Shown here one piece after another: positions 6,315 to 12,629 of a stretch of DNA of 12,629 nt (the stretch's first letter is position 1; each line of letters begins with the position of its first letter). This DNA is from an uncultured Bacteroides sp. (lineage in GTDB: Bacteria > Bacteroidota > Bacteroidia > Bacteroidales > Bacteroidaceae). The notes beneath the pieces were generated by a model. The model had not been told where the DNA came from, did not search any database, and worked only from the letters and a program-made list of their open reading frames with translations. Made by a program: the position numbers and the translations under genes. Location of the stretch: the NCBI GenBank assembly GCA_900557355.1, contig USSR01000132.1, positions 1 through 12,629 of the forward strand, read 5' to 3'.

Positions 6315-6359
6315 AAATGAGGTTACCCCTTCAATATATGAATCCGGGTAACCTCATTT
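6315..6359. terminator. Bidirectional terminator between the YjdI-like gene and tnaA
   Basis: AAATGAGGTTACCC (6315-6328) is perfectly complementary to GGGTAACCTCATTT (6346-6359), a 14-base-pair stem with a 17-base loop. On the minus strand it is followed by TTTCTTTTATTTATC, a good U-rich tail that would end tnaA transcription. On the plus strand the tail (GTATTATG) is weaker, but the stem's own 3' end ATTT gives some U content. It lies 3 bases after the YjdI-like stop. Confidence 0.85.
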
Positions 6360-6380
6360 GTATTATGAAAAAGAAAGTAG

Positions 6381-7754
6381 TTATGTACGTTCCAATTGAA
6401 CAGTGAAATGACGCATCAGGGGAGCCTCCCAAGTAATACGGACTCCATTAGTAATACTTTCACGACGGTCGAAAACATTCTTCAACGCTACTGCTATCAC
6501 ATTCATGTGATTATCCGTATATACGCGACGGGGAATAGCAAGACGCAATAAATCCAGCCCGGTAAAACGGTTCTCACGAGTAACCGGATCACGGTCTGCC
6601 AGGATATAACCGATTTCACATCCTCTGATACCGGCTTCAAGATACAATTCAACCGTTAGAGTCTGTGCCGGGAATTCATTCTTCGGCACATGCGTCAGTA
6701 CCTTCGTTGCATCCACAAAAATGGCATGTCCACCTGCTGGACGCTGATAAGGAATACCGTATTCATCCAACTTCTTTGCCAGATATTCTACCTGACGGAT
6801 GCGGGTTTCCAGATTATCAAATTCCGTATTCTCATCCAGTCCTGTGGCAAGTGCATTCATGTCACGACCATTCATACCACCGTAAGTAAGATACCCTTCA
6901 TATTGCACGCAAAAGCCTTTGGCACCTTCGTACCAATCTTTTTTTCGTGTAGCAATGAAGCCTCCCATATTGACGATACCATCCTTCTTGGCACTCATAG
7001 TCATACCATCTGCCAGTTCGAACATCTCTTTCGTAATTTCCTTGATTGTTTTACCGCTATAGCCATCTTCACGCATTTTGATGAAGTAAGCATTTTCCGC
7101 AAAACGTGCGGAGTCAAATAATACAGGTTTATGATACTTATCCGCAAGAGCACGGACTTCACGAAGGTTCTGCATGGATACGGGCTGTCCGCCGGCCGTG
7201 TTGTTCGTAATGGTAACGATGATAAACGGTATACGGTCAGCATGCTCCTGCAATGCTTTTTCCAATTTCACAGGATCGACATTGCCTTTAAAAGGTATTT
7301 CCAACTGAGTATTTTTCGCTTCATCGATGGTGCAATCCAAAGCAATGGCCTTCCGGCCCTCGATATGCCCCTTGGTGGTATCAAAGTGAGAGTTACCCGG
7401 AACAATATCTCCCTCATGTACCAGGTAAGAGAAAAGCACATTCTCGGCTGCACGTCCCTGATGAGTGGGAATGACATATTCAAAACCAGTCAGACGGGTG
7501 ATCACTTCTTTCAGGTTGAAGAAGGAGGAAGCACCTGCATAACTTTCGTCGCCCAACATCATCGCTGCCCATTGGCGATCGCTCATTGCTCCCGTACCGG
7601 AGTCGGTTATCAAATCGATATATACTTGCTCGGATTTCAGCTGGAACACATTGTAATGGGCTTCTTTCAGCCACTGCTCACGTTCCTGGCGGGTACTCTT
7701 CCGAATGGGTTCCACCATTTTAATTTTCCAAGACTCTGCAAAAGGTAATTCCAT
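6381..7754 (-). CDS. tnaA: Tryptophanase (tryptophan indole-lyase)
   Basis: A 457-residue PLP enzyme that splits L-tryptophan into indole, pyruvate and ammonia in the cytoplasm. It aligns over its full length with E. coli TnaA from memory: LITDSGTGAMSD near the N-terminus, PTHQGRAAEN, FDTTKGH, ITNNTAGGQPVS, DSARFAENAYFIK and MSAKKDGIVNMGG, where the Lys256/Lys257 pair includes the PLP-binding lysine. The close relative tyrosine phenol-lyase has an arginine in the motif GVRSMERG that binds the tyrosine hydroxyl. Here the motif is GIRGCEIG with isoleucine, and the FDTT aspartate is kept, so tryptophanase is preferred. No TnaC-like leader peptide and no adjacent tryptophan permease are seen, so control must differ from E. 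coli. ATG 7754 gives the expected N-terminus. It ends at the shared terminator 6315-6359. Confidence 0.95.
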   Translation of the reverse strand: MELPFAESWKIKMVEPIRKSTRQEREQWLKEAHYNVFQLKSEQVYIDLITDSGTGAMSDRQWAAMMLGDESYAGASSFFNLKEVITRLTGFEYVIPTHQGRAAENVLFSYLVHEGDIVPGNSHFDTTKGHIEGRKAIALDCTIDEAKNTQLEIPFKGNVDPVKLEKALQEHADRIPFIIVTITNNTAGGQPVSMQNLREVRALADKYHKPVLFDSARFAENAYFIKMREDGYSGKTIKEITKEMFELADGMTMSAKKDGIVNMGGFIATRKKDWYEGAKGFCVQYEGYLTYGGMNGRDMNALATGLDENTEFDNLETRIRQVEYLAKKLDEYGIPYQRPAGGHAIFVDATKVLTHVPKNEFPAQTLTVELYLEAGIRGCEIGYILADRDPVTRENRFTGLDLLRLAIPRRVYTDNHMNVIAVALKNVFDRRESITNGVRITWEAPLMRHFTVQLERT

Positions 7755-7792
7755 AGTGCTTGCTTATTATTTTGACATTTAGTTAACAAAAA

Positions 7793-7818
7793 GACCCGTA
7801 GAAAATCTTCCACGGGTC
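7793..7818 (-). terminator. Intrinsic terminator of the ssb-gldE-PPTase-M23 operon
   Basis: On the minus strand GACCCGTGGAA pairs with TTCTACGGGTC (one mismatch, 4-base loop), followed by TTTTTGTT. It lies about 58 bases after the stop of the M23-like gene. It sits close to the predicted start of the tnaA transcript, so the same stem may form the 5' end of tnaA mRNA. Confidence 0.85.
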
Positions 7819-7849
7819 GAATATAAGCATTTATACAGGATTAAACAAA
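7818..7849 (-). promoter_or_regulatory. Candidate tnaA promoter
   Basis: On the minus strand TTTG (7846-7849), 20 bases, then TATATTCG (7818-7825), one mismatch from TAnnTTTG. Transcription would start at about 7812, inside the terminator stem, giving a leader of roughly 57 bases before the tnaA ATG. No better match was found between the terminator and the gene. Confidence 0.5.
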
Positions 7850-7875
7850 AGTTTTACTATCTTTTTGTCAACAGT

Positions 7876-8769
7876 TCATTCCTTTGACAGAAATTTCTTC
7901 TTCTCCTTCTTACTCATCTCCCGCACAACAATCGCGACAGGGTGCCAGGACTTATACATCACACGAGGTTCAGGCTTGCCTACTTCCTCCTGAGAAAGAC
8001 AAAAATCAGGTACATACGAGTAATCCGGCTGATCGGGACAATAAATACTGAAACGCAAATGGGAACCCTGCTTGTAGTTCTCTCCGCCAATGATGCCAAG
8101 CGGCTGTCCCGGAATCACCTCTTCACCCGGAGAAACAAAGATCCCTCCATTCTGGAATAATTTATAACGGGCAAAAGTTCCGTCCTTATGGAAAACTTCC
8201 AGATAATTTTCCGTAGCATGAAACGATGTATTTTCAGAAGTGGAAGCGGCATTATCAACAACCTCGGTCACAAGTCCGCCACGGGAAGCAAAAATGGTAT
8301 CACCGGCAGTAGTAGAAAAACCAAGTCCCGTAATGCGTTTCTCTCCTTCCTTCCCAAAGAATTTCTCTAAAGACACCATCCGGTTAACCCGAACCACCTT
8401 ACCAGGCGCTAAAGGGAAAAGGTATACAAAGTTAGTATCTGCCTTCAAACGGTTATTTCCTTTTCTATAGGTATAGCGATAGGAGAATCCAATCGGAACA
8501 TTTTCCGTAGACGGACGCAAAGTCAACAGCCGTGTTTTGCCATAATGAATGACGGCATCATAAATCTCCCCCTCGGTGGAAGTCGTATTACTCAACCGGG
8601 AAAAAGTCATAGATACCGTATAAGGCGTATGCGACTGAGTTTCGGAATAGAAAGTCACTTCCCCCTTGGCAGACCGTTCATAACTTACCGTAACAGTCTT
8701 ATTCGACTGTGCATAAACCAACAGAGGCAAGCCAAAAAGAAGAAGACAGAAATAGCGTTGTAGTTTCAT
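7876..8769 (-). CDS. Secreted M23-like (LytM-fold) protein, probably catalytically inactive
   Basis: A 297-residue protein with a clear signal peptide (MKLQRYFCLLLFGLPLLVYAQS, cleavage near residue 20). The C-terminal part (about 148-242) follows the M23/LytM peptidase pattern: GLGFSTTAGDTIFASRGGLVTEV, then YLEVFHKDGTFARYKL, then VSPGEEVIPGQPLGIIGG and GSHLRFSIY. In active enzymes the first motif carries HxxxD and the last reads HLHFE; here the first has neither His nor Asp and the last is His237-Leu-Arg239. The zinc ligands are therefore missing. It may bind cell-wall peptides or regulate another hydrolase, as degenerate LytM proteins such as EnvC do. The first part (about 22-147) is unrecognised. 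It is the last gene of the ssb operon, 18 bases after the PPTase gene, and ends before the terminator 7793-7818. The C-terminus is strongly basic (KKEKKKFLSKE). Confidence 0.78.
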   Translation of the reverse strand: MKLQRYFCLLLFGLPLLVYAQSNKTVTVSYERSAKGEVTFYSETQSHTPYTVSMTFSRLSNTTSTEGEIYDAVIHYGKTRLLTLRPSTENVPIGFSYRYTYRKGNNRLKADTNFVYLFPLAPGKVVRVNRMVSLEKFFGKEGEKRITGLGFSTTAGDTIFASRGGLVTEVVDNAASTSENTSFHATENYLEVFHKDGTFARYKLFQNGGIFVSPGEEVIPGQPLGIIGGENYKQGSHLRFSIYCPDQPDYSYVPDFCLSQEEVGKPEPRVMYKSWHPVAIVVREMSKKEKKKFLSKE

Positions 8770-8787
8770 AGTATCATGTTTTTAAAA

Positions 8788-9420
8788 TTAATCGACTTGC
8801 CAGGTCAGCACAAAGTCCGGATGCAGGAGATATCGGATCTCAAATTTACGCTGCTCCGGCGTTCTGTACTCTTCAGCTGAGAAAGCTCCTTTTTCAGCAA
8901 CCGTAAAAGGGAAAATGCGGAGATGTTCACGGAAATCAACCTCCGCCGTATTCATGCACTTGAACATCACTTCTTTGGCCGACCAATGGAGCAACAACGC
9001 CCAGGTATCCGTTCCCTGATACGAAGAAAGGGATTCATCAGCACGCATATATTTATGCGCCACCTTATGCACCCGTTCACCGTATTGCTCTATATCAATG
9101 CTCACTTCCTTACCAGCTTCACCGATAATCACCGATACATATCCACGCGTATGAGAAATACTGATAGATGCAGATTTATCTGCCAGATACGGCTTCCCGC
9201 TGGGATAGTAAGCAATTTCCTTTTCCTCTCCCAATAGAGTGAACAGCAACACACGAACCGACAGCCACTCCAAACGGCGATGTTCAGCTGAGAAACGCTG
9301 CAACCCTTCCAGGTATGTTTCCTGTTGCGGAAGCATATTCAGCAGTTCATCCAGCGTTTCGTCCATCTTCCAGACTCCCCACTTATAGGAAGGATACGTA
9401 TGTTGTATGAAAAGAGGCAT
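8788..9420 (-). CDS. 4'-phosphopantetheinyl transferase superfamily protein
   Basis: A 210-residue Sfp/AcpT-like enzyme that would transfer the phosphopantetheine arm of CoA onto a serine of an acyl or peptidyl carrier protein. Diagnostic motifs are visible: SISH at 87-90, VSIDIE with Mg-binding Asp109 and Glu111, and WSAKEVMFKC with Glu150 and Lys154 (usual form WxxKExxxK). The length fits the family. The target carrier protein is not in the window. It follows gldE after 13 bases and precedes the M23-like gene after 18, so it is within the operon. In gliding Bacteroidetes gldE is typically followed by gldD as far as I recall; here the PPTase occupies that place. Confidence 0.88.
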   Translation of the reverse strand: MPLFIQHTYPSYKWGVWKMDETLDELLNMLPQQETYLEGLQRFSAEHRRLEWLSVRVLLFTLLGEEKEIAYYPSGKPYLADKSASISISHTRGYVSVIIGEAGKEVSIDIEQYGERVHKVAHKYMRADESLSSYQGTDTWALLLHWSAKEVMFKCMNTAEVDFREHLRIFPFTVAEKGAFSAEEYRTPEQRKFEIRYLLHPDFVLTWQVD

Positions 9421-9433
9421 ATTATTTTATAAA

Positions 9434-10780
9434 TCAATCTTTCTTATCGGAATCCGACGGAGGAGTATTGATGGTGAACTTCACTTTAAGAATACGGCGG
9501 TTATCCATCTCCAAGACTTCAAACTCATAGTGGTCGTAAGTAACCTTTTCATGCAAGGCCGGAAACTCGCCTTTCAGCTCCAGCAATAATCCTGCAAGCG
9601 TATCGGAATCACCCGCCACCTCATCAAAGACTTCCTCATCCACCTTCGTAATCTTATAAAAGTCCGTCAACTGCGTTTTGGCTTCAAACACCCACGTATG
9701 ATCGTTCAACACTGCATACGTACGTTCTTCGTCATCATATTCGTCGTGAATCTCCCCGACTATCTCCTCGATGATATCCTCCATCGTCACAATTCCCGAC
9801 GTACCGCCAAATTCATCAACCACAATAGCTATATGAATCTTATTGGCCTGAAAATCACGCAACAAATCGTCAATCATCTTAGTTTCCGGAACAAAATAGG
9901 CCGGACGTATCAGCGATTGCCAACGGAAGTCTACCTTATTCAAATGGGGCAACAAGTCCTTGATATATAAGATACCTTTGATATTATCCCGGTTCTCGGA
10001 ATAAATAGGGATGCGGGAATAAGCATTTTCTATAATACATTGCAATACATCCTTGAAAGGCGTACGAATATCCAGATCGACTACGTCCAGACGGGAAGTC
10101 ATCACCTCCTTCGCCGTTTCACCGCCAAAACGAATGATACCTTCCAGAATATTATTCTCTTCTTTCAGTTCCTCCTTATCCGTCAATTCAAGGGCATGAG
10201 AAAGTTCGTCTACCGAAATATTATGGTTTTTACGGGCAAAATGCTTATTCAGGAACGAAGTGGAACGTACCAGCATAGAAGCTACCGGATAAAAGAGGGA
10301 ACGAAACATCCATATACCCGGAGCGGAAAAACGACAGAAAGCCAACGTCTTCTGTGCTGAATAAATCTTCGGCATGATTTCGCCGAAAAGAAGCAGAAGG
10401 AAAGTCAGGATGACGGTCAGTATCAGAAATTCCGCAATAGGAGAATGAAACTCAAACACACTCATGAAGAAGAAGTTGCAGAGCATGATGATAGTCACAT
10501 TCACAAAATTGTTTGTTATCAGAATGGTTGCCAGCAACCTTTCCGTATCCTCCAAAAGTTTACTAATTTTCTCATCCGATGGGTGTTTCTTCTCATCAAT
10601 GGCACTCAGGTCGGATGGAGAAAGAGAGAAAAAGGCTATTTCTGAAGCTGAGGCAAAGCCTGATACGAGCAACAGCAAACCTGCCAACACAATGGCGATA
10701 ATTGCCGAAATAGTAGGGCTATGTACGGATATACCATTAAAAACATCTGCCAATTGGCATAAATAAGCGTCTGGGTCCAA
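9434..10780 (-). CDS. gldE: GldE-like CNNM/CBS/CorC-family membrane protein
   Basis: A 448-residue protein of the CNNM transporter/hemolysin-C type. Order: a DUF21/CNNM membrane region with about three hydrophobic segments (near 22-44, 87-110 and 114-136) plus a further hydrophobic stretch, an acidic linker, a CBS-domain pair (about 215-340; EVMTSRLDVVDLD, YSRIPIYSENRDNIKGILYIKDLL, IAIVVDEFGGTSGIVTMEDIIEEIVGE), and a CorC/HlyC C-terminal domain (about 355-440). This is the architecture of GldE. In gliding Bacteroidetes GldE supports motility, but Bacteroides do not glide, so a role in ion transport or envelope function is more likely here. The start is TTG at 10780: an in-frame stop lies a few codons upstream, there is no ATG before the first helix, and MDPD is a familiar GldE beginning. 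It lies 23 bases after ssb. Confidence 0.88.
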   Translation of the reverse strand: MDPDAYLCQLADVFNGISVHSPTISAIIAIVLAGLLLLVSGFASASEIAFFSLSPSDLSAIDEKKHPSDEKISKLLEDTERLLATILITNNFVNVTIIMLCNFFFMSVFEFHSPIAEFLILTVILTFLLLLFGEIMPKIYSAQKTLAFCRFSAPGIWMFRSLFYPVASMLVRSTSFLNKHFARKNHNISVDELSHALELTDKEELKEENNILEGIIRFGGETAKEVMTSRLDVVDLDIRTPFKDVLQCIIENAYSRIPIYSENRDNIKGILYIKDLLPHLNKVDFRWQSLIRPAYFVPETKMIDDLLRDFQANKIHIAIVVDEFGGTSGIVTMEDIIEEIVGEIHDEYDDEERTYAVLNDHTWVFEAKTQLTDFYKITKVDEEVFDEVAGDSDTLAGLLLELKGEFPALHEKVTYDHYEFEVLEMDNRRILKVKFTINTPPSDSDKKD

Positions 10781-10803
10781 AGATCTTGGTTTTAGTTAAA
10801 CAA

Positions 10804-11262
10804 TTAGAACGGTAAATCGTCCGTTGTATTATCTTGTGCAGGGGTTGCCTGCGATTGTGCCATGGGTTGTGCGGGAGCACCTTGTGACATCCCCGGTTGC
10901 GGAGCGGCAGCACCCGGTGCAACAGTTCCTCTGGGGCTCAGCATCTCCATAGAGTCCACAAAGATTTCCGTAACATAGCGCTTTGCACCAGTCTGATCAT
11001 CGTATGAACGGGTACGGATTTTGCCTTCCACATAAAGTTTATCCCCTTTATGCACATATTTTTCAGCTGTTTCTGCCAGTCCGCGCCAAAGTACCAGATT
11101 GTGCCATTCCGTCCGTTCGGGTACCTGCGTACCGTTAGCCAACGTATATGCACGGTCTGTAGTAGCCAAAGGCAAAGAAGCCACAGCGATACCGGAATCA
11201 AGGTATCTTACTTCAGGGTCTCTACCTACATTTCCAATCAATATTACTTTATTTACTGACAT
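10804..11262 (-). CDS. ssb: Single-stranded DNA-binding protein
   Basis: A 152-residue SSB. The N-terminal OB fold (about 1-110) starts MSVNKVILIGNVGRDPEVRY and includes WHNLVLWRGLAETAEKYVHKGDKLYVEGKI, the standard SSB signature. It is followed by a Gly/Pro/Gln/Ala-rich flexible linker (about 113-145) and the acidic tip DDLPF (148-152) that recruits replication and repair proteins. All functional parts are intact and the length is typical. It is the first gene of the ssb-gldE-PPTase-M23 operon, with a promoter at 11295-11326, and lies downstream of mutY. Confidence 0.97.
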   Translation of the reverse strand: MSVNKVILIGNVGRDPEVRYLDSGIAVASLPLATTDRAYTLANGTQVPERTEWHNLVLWRGLAETAEKYVHKGDKLYVEGKIRTRSYDDQTGAKRYVTEIFVDSMEMLSPRGTVAPGAAAPQPGMSQGAPAQPMAQSQATPAQDNTTDDLPF

Positions 11263-11294
11263 AAGCCTTTTTTCTTTTTATTTGAATTTGCTGC

Positions 11295-11326
11295 CAAAAT
11301 TAAACAGAATAATCACACAATGCAAG
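11295..11326 (-). promoter_or_regulatory. Bacteroides-type promoter for the ssb operon
   Basis: On the minus strand CTTG (11323-11326, one mismatch from TTTG), 20 bases, then TAATTTTG (11295-11302), a full -7 match. Transcription would start near 11289, about 27 bases before the ssb ATG. It lies in the 78-base gap after mutY, so ssb need not depend on mutY transcription. Confidence 0.65.
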
Positions 11327-11340
11327 AGTTAGCGCAACTT

Positions 11341-12381
11341 TTATAGATATTTCTCCAGAAAGGCATGCACCAGGCGAGAGACTGCATATTGCTCCAAATC
11401 CTCTGTTTTCACCCGCTGGAAGGCAGAAAAAGAAGTGGAATTTTCCGGTAAGATAACTTCATAGAAATTGGCATAAATTACCCTGTGGGAGAGCACATGC
11501 TTCACATTTCCACTGATTAAGCGTAGTCCCGAAGCCTCCCCGTCTGCAAAAAGCGCACATACCTGCGGCAATTCACGAAACTCTTCTTCCGTCACAGGCA
11601 CTTCCGTTTCTACCAGCGGAAATTCGAAAAGATTTTTCCAGATATCATCCCCTGTCCGCTTATGTAAATAGGTACACGCGCCCACACGTACATATATATA
11701 GTTAAAATAACGATTGGTGGTTTTCGTCTTATGCTGTTTTACGGGCAACTTCGTTATCGTATCCTCCTTCAGGGCGGAACAACTATCCGCCAAAGGGCAA
11801 AACAGGCAATTCGGCGATTGCGGTGTACACTGTATGGCACCGAAATCCATTATCGCCTGATTGTAAACGGCAGGCTGCGATTTATCCATCATCTCGTCTG
11901 CCAAAGCAGCAAACAGCTTCTTACCTTCCGTACTGTCCACCGGCGTATCGATGCCGAAATAGCGCGAAAGCACACGATAGACATTCCCATCCACCACAGC
12001 ATAAGGCATACCGTAGGCAAATGAACAGATAGCCGCAGCAGTATAGTCCCCTACCCCCTTCAGCGCACGCACCCCTTCATAAGTAGTCGGAAAAACACCA
12101 TTCATGCTTTTTGCCGCCGCATGCAGATTGCGCGCACGGGAGTAATACCCCAGTCCTTGCCAGCATTTCATCACCTCATCTTCCGGTGCTTTGGCCAAGG
12201 CTGTCACATTAGGAAAACGATGGATAAAACGCAAAAAATAATCATAACCTTGCACGACCCGGGTCTGTTGCAGGATAATCTCCGAAATCCATATAATATA
12301 AGGGTCGGTGGTATCCCGCCAAGGCAATTCACGCTTGTTTTCGGCATACCAGACTATCAATTTCTCACTGAATATATTCAT
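11341..12381 (-). CDS. mutY: A/G-specific adenine DNA glycosylase
   Basis: A 346-residue MutY that removes adenine mispaired with 8-oxoguanine in base-excision repair. The catalytic domain (about 1-215) has Glu34 in SEIILQQTRV, the helix-hairpin-helix LKGVGDYTAAAI (about 107-118), catalytic Asp131 in VVDGNVYRV, and the four-cysteine Fe-S loop Cys185-X6-Cys192-X2-Cys195-X5-Cys201. The C-terminal NUDIX-like domain (about 228-346), which reads 8-oxoG, has WKNLFEFPLVE and VKHVLSHRVIYANFYEV. All key residues are present and the length is normal. It is followed by ssb and gldE, a gene order familiar from other Bacteroidetes. No convincing promoter was recognised upstream; that region holds the 22-base-period repeats. 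Confidence 0.97.
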   Translation of the reverse strand: MNIFSEKLIVWYAENKRELPWRDTTDPYIIWISEIILQQTRVVQGYDYFLRFIHRFPNVTALAKAPEDEVMKCWQGLGYYSRARNLHAAAKSMNGVFPTTYEGVRALKGVGDYTAAAICSFAYGMPYAVVDGNVYRVLSRYFGIDTPVDSTEGKKLFAALADEMMDKSQPAVYNQAIMDFGAIQCTPQSPNCLFCPLADSCSALKEDTITKLPVKQHKTKTTNRYFNYIYVRVGACTYLHKRTGDDIWKNLFEFPLVETEVPVTEEEFRELPQVCALFADGEASGLRLISGNVKHVLSHRVIYANFYEVILPENSTSFSAFQRVKTEDLEQYAVSRLVHAFLEKYL

Positions 12382-12413
12382 CTCTATTACAGATAGTTAT
12401 AAAAACGCAAAAA

Positions 12414-12490
12414 GGGCTACACCTTTCGCCCCGGATGGCTACACCCCTTGCTATTCAGGGCTACACCCTTTGTACAAAAGGGTGTAGCCC
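12414..12490. repeat. Three 22-base-period GGCTACACC repeats plus an inverted copy
   Basis: GGCTACACC occurs at 12415, 12437 and 12459, exactly 22 bases apart, with different 13-base spacers. An inverted copy, GGTGTAGCC, lies at 12481-12489. The third copy and the inverted one form a perfect 15-base-pair stem (12457-12471 with 12477-12491, loop GTACA). Neither strand has a good U-tract after the stem, so it is a poor intrinsic terminator. The inverted copy could instead pair with copy 1 or 2, giving alternative structures. The set sits between the divergent mutY gene and the plus-strand gene at 12626 and may be a protein-binding array. Confidence 0.85.
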
Positions 12491-12571
12491 TTTCAACGAC
12501 ACAAAATTAGCTCTTTTTCCCCCTAACAAACCTTAATCAAAAGACTTTTTTAGAAAATTGTCCAGAATATA

Positions 12572-12603
12572 TTTTTTAGAGAGCGTAAAAAGCTATATAT
12601 TTG
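12572..12603 (+). promoter_or_regulatory. Candidate promoter for the gene starting at 12626
   Basis: TATATTTG at 12596-12603 is a full -7 match; T-rich TTTT at 12572-12575 lies 20 bases upstream in place of TTTG. Transcription would start near 12609, about 17 bases ahead of the ATG at 12626. Confidence 0.55.
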
Positions 12604-12625
12604 CAGTCCAAAAAATTAGGAAACT

Positions 12626-12629
12626 ATGT
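12626..12629 (+). CDS. Start of a plus-strand gene cut by the window edge
   Basis: Only ATG and one further base are visible, 22 bases after a good -7 element and with an A-rich leader (AGGAAACT) ahead of it. The product cannot be read from this window. In related genomes an HU/IHF-type DNA-binding protein gene often neighbours mutY as far as I recall; that is a guess from context. Confidence 0.4.

Noticed and set aside
7131..7748. 205-residue plus-strand ORF
   Set aside because: It is antisense to tnaA, whose full-length family match is clear, and it has no recognisable domain.
6381..7754. Tyrosine phenol-lyase instead of tryptophanase
   Set aside because: The arginine that marks tyrosine phenol-lyase is isoleucine here (GIRGCEIG) and the FDTT aspartate of tryptophanases is present.
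12382..12413. mutY promoter
   Set aside because: TTTG-like sequence is present, but no TAnnTTTG follows at the correct distance, so no promoter is called.
12414..12490. CRISPR array
   Set aside because: The repeated core is only 9 bases with 13-base spacers, one copy is inverted, and no cas gene is nearby.

Overview
The window looks like a core-chromosome segment from a Bacteroides-type member of the Bacteroidales. The evidence is the gene content (mutY, ssb, gldE, a DUF3805/DUF3806 protein and a Bacteroidetes-type tryptophanase) and repeated matches to the Bacteroides promoter pattern TTTG, 19-21 bases, TAnnTTTG. No transposase, phage gene, tRNA, rRNA or CRISPR array was seen.

Left part (1-2588, all minus strand): the N-terminal end of an ABC-F ATPase running off the window, a DUF3805/DUF3806 protein with its own promoter, a 324-base gap holding a strong terminator and a possible small RNA, and a membrane-anchored transglutaminase-like protein.

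Middle (2589-6311, plus strand): a two-component pair (OmpR/PhoB-type regulator and PhoR-like PAS-containing kinase, genes overlapping by 26 bases). Upstream of it is an 11-base-phased array of TGTAAC-type repeats that resembles a Pho box. Next comes a cobalamin riboswitch behind a near-perfect Bacteroides promoter. It is not followed by a B12 transporter or biosynthesis gene. Instead there is a terminator-like hairpin and then a small pair resembling E. coli YjdJ (GNAT) and YjdI (small Fe-S protein).

Right part (6381-12381, all minus strand): tnaA (tryptophanase), which ends at a shared terminator with the yjdJ/yjdI-like pair. Upstream of it is a probable four-gene operon, ssb - gldE - phosphopantetheinyl transferase - degenerate M23-like secreted protein, with spacings of 13-23 bases, a promoter before ssb and a strong terminator after the M23-like gene. 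mutY precedes ssb. The last 244 bases are a divergent intergenic region with three GGCTACACC repeats at an exact 22-base period, an inverted fourth copy, and a promoter for a plus-strand gene that begins at 12626.

Most promising for follow-up: the riboswitch with no obvious B12 target, the Pho-box-like array next to the two-component genes, the possible small RNA at about 1145-1270, and the 22-base-period repeat/hairpin near the right edge.
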